Assembly: GCF_910592395.1 (NCBI RefSeq)
Contig: NC_088316.1
Location: forward strand, 930,001-994,000
Length of the DNA stretch: 64,000 nt
Source of the DNA: Lineus longissimus
Taxonomy: Eukaryota; Nemertea; Pilidiophora; Heteronemertea; Lineidae
Direction: 5' to 3'
Shown: piece by piece, positions 52,776 to 60,921 of the stretch
Numbering within the stretch: the stretch's first letter is position 1
Layout: the number at the start of each line of letters is the position of its first letter
Translations under genes and position numbers: made by a program
Notes under the pieces: model-generated
The model's database searches: none
Told to the model about the DNA's origin: nothing
What the model saw: the letters and a program-made list of their open reading frames with translations, nothing else

Positions 52776-55016
52776 AAAGTATTGAAACTGATATGTCTTG
52801 TTTGTTTGGTATATTTTAGTCTTATCACAGTGCCATAGAAACAGGAGTTCTACCTCCCCTCAAAACTCTCGCTGCTCTTCCGACTAGTGTATGAAACCTT
52901 ATCCCCATCTGTCACAAAATGCTATTGGTAGAGCATGGAAAGTGTAGGGAATTAATGACAGTAATCACTGATAAAAAAGGATGAATCGGGAACACGTTTG
53001 GATTTGTGTTACAGTCACTGTTGCCGTTGGAAGCAGTTGGCATTGAGGACATCAGTCAGTAAATCGCTTTCAGAAATCATTTGTCTAATCAATAGTCAGG
53101 CCATGAGGAGAAGGGGAAGAAGAATAACAAGAATGTCAAACAGTAAAAATGTTAAACAATTTTATAATTTTATTGATGTTTCCTTTATATTGAAACACCC
53201 AGTATAAAAACCAGGCACCCTGTGCGGTGCTGCCATCTATAAAGTGCCACGACTCGCAAGAAATACCCGTATGACATGACGTCATCGGGAGGATAACATG
53301 GAGTAAAATCGGATACATTTCACTCCTTGTATATAAATCTGCCGAATTTTGTGCATTCCGTTGACTTTTTCCAAAATCTATTGGGCTGGCGAGTAACTGT
53401 ACTAACTGCTGTACTTATCTATTGGTAAGATTTCTTTAGAAATTGTGAGATTGTTGTTAAAAATGCCCTCCGAAAACCGGTGTCTGAGGGCAGGTCCTAC
53501 TGCAGTGCATGTCATGATGGGTGATGTATGTATCTGTATGACATGTATGATGTAGTGCACAGTACATTGATCACAGGCACGTGAAAAGAAGAGCTCAGTA
53601 GCCCCGCAGTCAACTGACAAATGTCACATAGTTTTGCTACATATTGCTTCGTATAGTGTGTAGTGTTGTATGACATCAATGATCAACGTCGTTTTGTAAA
53701 AGCGTAGCATCACAGTGCATGGACGATTTGGGTAGAAGTTCGCTTTTTGGCGCTGATCAGTCTTCTTCCATTTCATTTGCTGGCTCTGTTAGCTGATAAG
53801 CATATCCAGTACCGAAGTTCTTGTGACAATTGCCATAGGCCACTGTGATTGTGATCCTTTGTTCCAGGTGAAATGCAAGACTGGTCAGTGCCCAAACAAA
53901 CTCCTTCAAAAGGGTCGATGAAATATACATCAAGTTGTCCATGTCTTCTATCGTATTTGATATTTTGACAAATTACATTAAATTACATTTACTGTTATGT
54001 CATGGTTATCTCCAGTTGCCTGTGAAAATGGGGATAACAATTGCAGAACATGTATTCAGGCTGGTAATAAGCACACGTGCCGTTCACAGATTCAACCGTT
54101 TGGGGCATTTCAAACCATTCATTTTGCAGCAAAATTGTTGCTTAAATTGCTACAAACAGAAAAATCAGGTCAAACCATTCATACAGGGGCTGACCTGTTT
54201 TTAAACAGAAGATTTTGGGGAGAAATATGTTTTCCTTTTAGCTTTAGACAGCAGGGCCTACAAGAGAATATTGGCGGCTGTAGGCTAGTTGAGTGGAAGT
54301 AGAATGCACACTGTACAGTGCATGATTGATCCTCTATGTATTCTTTAGAACTAAACACACCATGCATATTTCATTATCAGTATAGATTCAATGTTGGCTT
54401 GCATGCTCTGTTTTGTGTGGTTTCAAGTGGTTGTCACAGATGTTGCACTTTGGTCAGTGTCCTCATAGCCAATGCCTATCAATATGTCCATGTCTTGAAG
54501 AATACATGTCCAGTGCACAAGGATCTTCATAAGGACGTCCTCCAACAGTTCCAGTTAAACAAAGATTGATTATGGACATTTCTCTATTGATTCACCCAAG
54601 TCTTTATCCTTATCTGTAGTGTGGAAGTTGTCATTGTTGACACTCACTCAGGCTTAGCATGAATTTGTTATCATCTTTCGTACTTCTCTTCAAGGCATGT
54701 GTGTCATTTCATAGGTCACAGTAATTCTTTGGTGAGTGGACCCAGTTTTTTCGAAATCCGATTTTATTTTGGCACAGTTCGGACTTATAAAAATTTATAG
54801 TTTTTTCCAGGTTGACAGCCAGGTCTCAAACAGTAAACCATTTCACAGAATCAGTTCTTGTCTCCGTGCTAAATGGAAAATGTGAAATTGTCTTGGCCTG
54901 CACCTGGACTAGTAAGCATAGTCAAAGTGCATGTAGTTGAGAACCCTTTGCGTGTATTGACAAAAATTTCCTCAATTATCTGTCTAGTGGAAGGTCAATG
55001 GACATCTTGATATTAT
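52776..55016. other. Spacer between GEMIN8 and the retrotransposon
   Basis: I see nothing recognisable. Frames at 53,935-54,204 and 53,997-54,302 lack any known domain or splice context. The TTAT target duplication of the retrotransposon ends this stretch at 55,013-55,016. Confidence 0.5.
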
Positions 55017-56036
55017 TGTAATATTCCTACTTCGCTGTCCGTTGTGTCACTCGTCCTTGACCTCCGTCTCGTTCTATGGTCAGCTGATTGTACAACAAAG
55101 GTAAACAATACACACGAACACCTCATTAAATAATGATATAACTGTATTTACCTTTCTACACTTCTTCTATAGGCCTTTTTACACGGTGCTGGTTCAAGAC
55201 AACCCTCCTGAACCGTCACGAGGCGTGTTCGGTTCAGGACGGTTCATTTCGCTTTTACACGGGGACGGTTCGACGATCTGGCCTCGATCCGGCTCCAGGC
55301 CGGTTCGTCACTAACATCGTCAATTGGTGGCGCTGATCAATCCTGCTGGCGGTGGAGCTACGAAAATATCACAATAACAAATAATACAAAATGGTTTACG
55401 ATGGCGCCGGTGAGATGCAGAGTTTTTGCTTTGTACACAGCATTTGTATGGAAAGAAAGCTCTTGCTCTCGATAAATTGAAGATTTCACAGCAGTTTCTT
55501 TCCGCGGAAAATTTCATGCCAGGAACACGGCAGCTATTCCCGCGAATGACGTCACGCGAGTACCGTGTGCAAACCGGCTCGGAGCCGGTTCGCTTTTACA
55601 CGCATAAATAAACCCTCCTCCACCGGCCTACACCGGCCTGCACCGACCCGAGACCGGCGATCGGAACCCGCCTCGGACCAGGAGGGTTCAGGACGGTAGG
55701 TTCGCTTTTACACGAGGGAAAATAAACCGGCTGGTACCTGAACTAGTCTCGATCCGGCTTGAACCCGCACCGTGTAAAAACGCCTTATAACTCTTCTAAA
55801 CCTCTTTGAATAATCACTTCTCAATCTCAATATACACAGGAGCTGACTGACTGGCTTGGAAACTGTCCCAGATTGTTGTGAGAGCTGCCCTTTATATCCA
55901 GGCAACAATGCAGCCTCCAGCAGCCTGGATACGGTTACCAACGCAAGCCCTGTTGCAGTGCAGCAACAACAAACCTTAACCTGAGTGGCCAATTTAGCCA
56001 AATTAACCAAAGACAATAATGTTGAAATATACTACA
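55017..56036 (-). repeat. 3' LTR of the gypsy element, split by a DNA transposon
   Basis: The 1,020-bp LTR equals the 402-bp partner plus a 615-bp insertion and its 3-bp target duplication. Outside the insertion I found no difference from the 5' LTR by eye. Confidence 0.95.
55171..55785. mobile_element. 615-bp non-autonomous DNA transposon in the 3' LTR
   Basis: The ends are inverted: AGGCCTTTTTACACGGTGC at the left, and the right end reads AGGCGTTTTTACACGGTGC on the minus strand. It is flanked by TAT (55,168-55,170 and 55,786-55,788), while the empty site exists in the 5' LTR. Inside, TTCGCTTTTACACG recurs three times, a subterminal repeat pattern often seen with transposase binding. No transposase is encoded; a short frame near 55,426-55,611 is unrecognised. 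A 3-bp duplication would suit a Harbinger-like family, but TAT is not decisive, so I leave the superfamily open. Confidence 0.88.
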
Positions 56037-56048
56037 TCATCCCCTCCC
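56037..56048 (-). other. Polypurine tract
   Basis: The minus strand reads GGGAGGGGATGA directly before the 3' LTR. This purine run is in the right place to prime plus-strand DNA synthesis. Confidence 0.7.
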
Positions 56049-56331
56049 AAATAAAAGCTTAAACTTCCCTAAAACAGTACCATGAAAAATGTACACCTTA
56101 AAATATCCGATACACCCTATATACAATGTACAATATATTAACAAGCGAAATATGATATACCCAAAACGAAGCGGTACATCAAAAGTCCATAGCAGAATTA
56201 CAATTTTTATATACAATCCTTAACTTCAATGTCCAAACAAAAAAAACAAACTCTATAGTGTCCATGCATCTCCCTACACCTGTCCCCTCTCATAAACAGG
56301 AGTAGACCCTTAATTGATTAAATGCCTTAGT

Positions 56332-56865
56332 CTATGCAACAAAGTCAAATTGAACCTCCTCTCTTGCCCCATCTACCGAATACTTCCGAACAATCATGCG
56401 CGTCATCTTCGCGTCCGAAATGTCGATCTCTAGCGTATCTATGATCGCCTTCAGACAAAGTGGCAGCTTCCTGAGACAAGTTGCCTCAAATGAGTTGGAT
56501 GACTCACTGCACGAAGAAGACTCTCCCTGCTTCGATGTATACCTCGAAGTTGATGGTAGCGTCGTCCTCTGTGTGGCTACAGGTGAACTTGACATAAGAC
56601 GTCTCCGTTTCTCTCCGTTACTGATATGTCTCATCGAATCCTCGCTCTGAGAACGTGAGCGACGCTCCGAAATTCTAACCCTAGGAGACCGTAGCACCGG
56701 TGAACTGACGCATCCGACCTCGCTCCTGACAGTGCCGGAAGCGTGCTTCCTACCAACGTGTCGATCCAAATTTGATCTTTTCTTCGTCTCGAAGGAGCAT
56801 TTACTACATCTAAACGGCGACACTTCTCTACTCCGACTTCTCCTGATGTCTGTCGGCGGCGCCAT
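56332..56865 (-). CDS. ORF3: C2H2 zinc-finger protein of the retrotransposon
   Basis: The 177-residue ORF lies between pol and the 3' LTR, where errantiviruses carry env. Residues 20-41 form one C2H2 finger (C20-x2-C23-x12-H36-x4-H41, with FETKKRSNLDRH). A basic KRRR (86-89) could be a nuclear signal. The middle is Ser/Arg-rich, and the last ~45 residues (LPLCLKAIIDTLEIDIS...) look like a folded, hydrophobic segment. I find no signal peptide or membrane segment, so it is not an envelope protein. The ATG is preceded by TTTTATTTTAAG with TTCTAAC upstream, a good splice-acceptor context, suggesting a spliced mRNA. A role in DNA or RNA binding is inferred; the origin is unknown. Confidence 0.82.
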   Translation of the reverse strand: MAPPTDIRRSRSREVSPFRCSKCSFETKKRSNLDRHVGRKHASGTVRSEVGCVSSPVLRSPRVRISERRSRSQSEDSMRHISNGEKRRRLMSSSPVATQRTTLPSTSRYTSKQGESSSCSESSNSFEATCLRKLPLCLKAIIDTLEIDISDAKMTRMIVRKYSVDGAREEVQFDFVA

Positions 56866-56867
56866 TT

Positions 56868-56892
56868 CTTAAAATAAAACAAAGCGTTAGAA
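56868..56892 (-). promoter_or_regulatory. Splice-acceptor-like signal before ORF3
   Basis: The minus strand shows a branch-site-like TTCTAAC (plus 56,886-56,892), a T-rich tract and AAG ending two bases before the ORF3 start codon. This fits production of ORF3 from a spliced subgenomic RNA. A matching donor in the 5' leader was not identified with confidence. Confidence 0.55.
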
Positions 56893-57013
56893 ATGTGACA
56901 TCTTTGCCCTATCTCTAGGGACTTCTAGTCGTAATAACCTATTTACAAATACAGTAGCACTACTAGCTACCCTGGCTACCGAATCGACATACTGAACAAG
57001 AAGGGCCTACTTC

Positions 57014-60000
57014 TTACAGATCTAGGCGAGACACACTCTTCCGAGACCTAGTACCCCTCCTTGATGGTGCCTCACTCCGTTTCTCATGGACTGGGATATT
57101 CTCTCCCGTCCCAGCAATCTCCTTGACTGTCACATTCCATTTCATAGACTCAGGAGCGGGTCCCTTAAACCGCTTCATCCGGTTAAAATGGACAACCTTG
57201 GGCTTTGTTCTAGGGCCCTGCTGAATTCGGTACACCAAGTCTGAAATTTTCTTTGTCACTTTGAAAGGACCCCTCCACGGCCTCTGCAGCTTCTTGCTCT
57301 TCCCCCGAACGTTAGGCTTATCATGAAACCAGGCAATATCCCCTTCCTCAAACGGTACAAATGACGCCTTCCTGTCATAGTACTCCTTTTGCCTGTTACT
57401 GGCAATCGCTAGCTTGTCCCTCGCAATACTGTGTATCTTGTCCATCTTTTCCAGGAGCCGGTCCAAATACTCGGACGGATGACACTCTGGGGCCCCTGGA
57501 TGATTTGTCCCGAAGATGATGTCTGCTGGTAACGTCATTTCACGACCAAACATGAGCTGTGCGGGAGAAAAACCAGTAGTGTCGTGTACAGATGAATTGT
57601 AGGCCATAATGAGGAGACTTAGGTGAACATCCCAATCAAATTGGTTTTCACTGCAGTATAGAGACAACAAGTCCCCAAGGGTTCTCATGAATCTTTCTGC
57701 CATGCCGTCCGACTCCGGATGTCTCGGTGTAGTCCTTGTTTTGGTACACCCAAGACGCTCACACACACCTTTCCAGATGTGAGACTCAAAGTTTGTTCCT
57801 TGGTCGGAGTGAGCCAGATCAGGAACACCAAAGGTTGCAATAAAATGGTCCACCAAGCGATCTGTGATGGTAGTGGCCTCTTGGTTAGGCACAGCATAGG
57901 CCTGAATCCATTTGGTAAAATAGTCTCCAACAACCAGTATATAGGAATTGTGGTTGTCCGTCTCTGGGAAAGGACCACAGACGTCGTATGCAATTCTTTC
58001 TAGGGGTATTCCGACATTGAATTGCTTCATGGGCGCCCTCGGACTCTTGCCCTGAGGTTTCCTAGACTGACAGGGAATGCAGGTATGACACCAATTGTTT
58101 ACCTCCCTGCGCATCCCTACCCAGTAAAACCTCTCTCTGACTCTAGCCAAAGTCCTCTTTGGACCAAAATGACCAGCTGTGGGTACCTCATGCAACTCTT
58201 TTTTTACCAGGGGTCTAAGTTTTGGTGGAACCACCAATAAGTCTTTGCGAGCATCGCCACTGTCAGACTCCCATTGTCGGTAAAGGACACCCTCCTTTAA
58301 AGAAAGACAGTCCCACTGACTCCAATAGGATTTCAGGATCACACCCTGAGGAGAGACCTCAGTCCACGGTGGTCTCGCGTCTTTCTCCTCCAGGAGTTTA
58401 ACTATCAGGGCTATGTCCTTGTCCCCATGTTGGCTCTGTCTCAACTCCTCTGAGTTACTTGGCCAATCAACCTCGTGAGGTTCCGAACTAGATTCCTCTT
58501 CCTCCTGTGAGTCCTGACTGACAATAGTGAAACTCTGACTTCCCTGCACTGAATCTACATCATGAGTCACTACTTGCACCCTGTGTGCATCCTTCAGGAG
58601 GTCTCCCGAGTCTGAGACGGAGTCCTGATCGTGCTCATGTCTTTCCATCCTATCACACTGCTTGCAATCTAAGCAGTAGTCTGGTCTCCGAGAAAGAGCG
58701 TCAGCATTAGAATGCTTGACACCAGCCCGATGTTCAACTTCAAATCTGTACTGTGACAAGTACTCTAACCATCTGGCTGTCTGACCCTCTGGGTTTTTGA
58801 AAGACATCATCCATTTCAGTGCATGATGATCGGTCCTTACGCGGAAAGTAGGCTGAGCATAGAGAAAGTGGTGGAAATGTTTGATACTGTCAACAATTCC
58901 TAGCATCTCTTTCCGAGTAACACAGTATCGGCGTTCTGGCTTAGACAACGACCTGCTAAAATAGCCTATTACCCTTTCCTCACCCTCCTGACACTGGCTA
59001 AGCACACCACCTATGGCACAGTTACTGGCATCGGTGTCCAAGATAAATGGTTTATCAGGTATCGGGTAAGCAAGGATGGGAGCCTCTGTCAGACTTTTCT
59101 TAAGTTTTTTAAAGGCTACTTCTGCCTCCTCATCCCATGAGAATTCCTTGTCTTTCTCCATTAACTTATGGAGAGGCTTGGCTATTGTCGCAAAACTGTT
59201 TATGTGCTTCCTATAGTAGGAGACTAGGCCTACGAAAGATCTCACATCTTTCTGGCTCTTTGGAGTCGGCCAATCCGTGACAGCCCTGATTTTCTCAGGA
59301 TCCATACCAATTCCCTTACTGCTTACAATATGTCCCAAGAAAGACACTTCCTCCTGCAGCAAGTTGCACTTCTTTGCATTGAGTTTGAGACCTGCTTTCC
59401 TTAGCCGCTCAAAGACTTCTCTGAGTCTCTCCAATGCCTTGTCAAAATCTGGCGCATGTGAGATTATGTCATCCAGATATAAAAGACAGACTTCCCATGG
59501 AAGACCCTTTAGTACGGCATCCATCAGACGCTGAAACGTCGCACTTGCATTTACTAGACCGAATGGCATCACATTGAAGTGAAAATGTCCCAATCCTGGC
59601 ACAGAAAAAGCCGTCTTAAGTTTGTCATCAAGGCTGTCCATCTCTACCTGGTGGTAGCCAGATTTCAGATCAAGAGTAGAGAACCACTTGCTCCCTGATA
59701 AAGCCTCAAGACAATCATCAACTCTAGGCAGAGGGTATGCATCAAGCTTTGTCACGCTATTAACCGGACGCATGTCCACACATAACCTCAAACTTCCATC
59801 TTTTTTTCGTACTGGGATTAAATTTGTTGACCAAGCGCTGTCAGAATTATCAACAATTCCCCGATCAAGCCAACTTTTAACTTCCCCCTCTATGTCTCCT
59901 CTTTGTCCCAAGGGAAGCCTTCTGGACTGTTGTCTAATTGGCTTTGCATCCCCTGTATCTATCGAGTGTCTGGCGTATGTCGTCTTACCAATATCACTGG

Positions 60001-60898
60001 CGTCTTTCGAGAAAATATCAGCAAATTCTCTTAAAAGACGGGCTATGGCCACTTTCTTATTGTGGTCTTTCCCTTTTGAACTTCTGTCAAACGCATCTTT
60101 GACATGCTCTGGCACCCAGAGCTCACCCTTCTCTGAGCTTTGGCTCAAACTGGCCTCCAGAGATTCTGGAGCTTGTACTCTCCTAATCTTTTCATTGATG
60201 ACTTCCTCATCTGAAATTTCCGACACAGGTTCAACCCATGCCAAAACTGTATTACGTCTTAAAACTACAGGCTCCTCGGATAGATTAAGCAGCCTAACTG
60301 GGGTCGTCTCTATTGACATGTCCACTAAGCCTTTGGCGACAAGTATACCACTCTTTTCCATAAGTGACGACGCAGGCACAACTAAACCATCTTTTGGTCC
60401 CCAACGTGCGCCAGTCATCTCACCCAAGACAACTTTTTCGCATCGTGCTGGAATAACCACCTTGTCCTGCAAAATCACCCGCCGACAGACGTCTTTAACA
60501 CTACCTCTTGTGCCTATTATCTCGTGATGACAGCACATCACAGTATCTTTCATGTAGTCAACCTGGCAATACTTTGCTAAGAAATCATGTCCTAAAATGA
60601 CGTCGTCCTGTATGTCCGCCACCCAGCATAGGTGATCAATCTGTACCCCTCCAAAGTTCAGGCTAAAAACAGCTTTCCCAGCAAATGGGATAACGTCACC
60701 ATTTGCAGCTGTTAGTCTCCCACCAGAACTTTCTAACTCGGGTCTCTCTTTAACAGGAATGTCATTGTACGTCTTTGGATTAAGCAAAGTCACCGATGCC
60801 CCTGAGTCAACTAAAATCTCGACCTCCAAGGTCGCCAGGCACCCTCTGATATAAAGACCGTCATCTCCGGCTTCCCCTTTCGCCCCCATGGCTCTCAT
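57014..60898 (-). CDS. pol: Pol polyprotein: protease, reverse transcriptase, RNase H, integrase
   Basis: The 1,294 residues counted from the first Met read in order: aspartic protease (LVDSGAS, 29-35; ILGHDF, 101-106); reverse transcriptase (LDLKSGYHQ, 409-417; PFGLVNASATF; YLDD, 474-477); RNase H (DTDAS, 621-625; E664; D690); integrase with an HHCC finger (H903, H910, C940, C943), catalytic D972, D1032 and E1068 (35 residues between the last two), and a GPY/F-type module (WRGPF near 1208). The order RT-RNase H-integrase is that of Ty3/gypsy elements. The frame is open upstream of this Met into gag, in the -1 frame relative to gag, so a gag-pol fusion by -1 frameshift is likely. All catalytic residues are present and there is no stop. 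Confidence 0.96.
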   Translation of the reverse strand: MRAMGAKGEAGDDGLYIRGCLATLEVEILVDSGASVTLLNPKTYNDIPVKERPELESSGGRLTAANGDVIPFAGKAVFSLNFGGVQIDHLCWVADIQDDVILGHDFLAKYCQVDYMKDTVMCCHHEIIGTRGSVKDVCRRVILQDKVVIPARCEKVVLGEMTGARWGPKDGLVVPASSLMEKSGILVAKGLVDMSIETTPVRLLNLSEEPVVLRRNTVLAWVEPVSEISDEEVINEKIRRVQAPESLEASLSQSSEKGELWVPEHVKDAFDRSSKGKDHNKKVAIARLLREFADIFSKDASDIGKTTYARHSIDTGDAKPIRQQSRRLPLGQRGDIEGEVKSWLDRGIVDNSDSAWSTNLIPVRKKDGSLRLCVDMRPVNSVTKLDAYPLPRVDDCLEALSGSKWFSTLDLKSGYHQVEMDSLDDKLKTAFSVPGLGHFHFNVMPFGLVNASATFQRLMDAVLKGLPWEVCLLYLDDIISHAPDFDKALERLREVFERLRKAGLKLNAKKCNLLQEEVSFLGHIVSSKGIGMDPEKIRAVTDWPTPKSQKDVRSFVGLVSYYRKHINSFATIAKPLHKLMEKDKEFSWDEEAEVAFKKLKKSLTEAPILAYPIPDKPFILDTDASNCAIGGVLSQCQEGEERVIGYFSRSLSKPERRYCVTRKEMLGIVDSIKHFHHFLYAQPTFRVRTDHHALKWMMSFKNPEGQTARWLEYLSQYRFEVEHRAGVKHSNADALSRRPDYCLDCKQCDRMERHEHDQDSVSDSGDLLKDAHRVQVVTHDVDSVQGSQSFTIVSQDSQEEEESSSEPHEVDWPSNSEELRQSQHGDKDIALIVKLLEEKDARPPWTEVSPQGVILKSYWSQWDCLSLKEGVLYRQWESDSGDARKDLLVVPPKLRPLVKKELHEVPTAGHFGPKRTLARVRERFYWVGMRREVNNWCHTCIPCQSRKPQGKSPRAPMKQFNVGIPLERIAYDVCGPFPETDNHNSYILVVGDYFTKWIQAYAVPNQEATTITDRLVDHFIATFGVPDLAHSDQGTNFESHIWKGVCERLGCTKTRTTPRHPESDGMAERFMRTLGDLLSLYCSENQFDWDVHLSLLIMAYNSSVHDTTGFSPAQLMFGREMTLPADIIFGTNHPGAPECHPSEYLDRLLEKMDKIHSIARDKLAIASNRQKEYYDRKASFVPFEEGDIAWFHDKPNVRGKSKKLQRPWRGPFKVTKKISDLVYRIQQGPRTKPKVVHFNRMKRFKGPAPESMKWNVTVKEIAGTGENIPVHEKRSEAPSRRGTRSRKSVSRLDL

Positions 60899-60921
60899 GT
60901 CAACGACGGGCCCCTCCTCAT

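Noticed and set aside
53935-54302. Cys-containing ORFs after GEMIN8
   Set aside because: Cysteine spacing does not match any domain I know and no splice context is seen.
55708-56016. 102-codon ORF in the 3' LTR
   Set aside because: The same frame is in the 5' LTR (63,420-63,662); it has no domain and its end differs only because of the nested insertion.
56332-56865. ORF3 as an envelope gene
   Set aside because: No signal peptide, membrane segment or glycoprotein pattern; the only domain is a C2H2 finger.
59688-60527. 279-codon plus-strand ORF
   Set aside because: It is the antisense shadow of pol.
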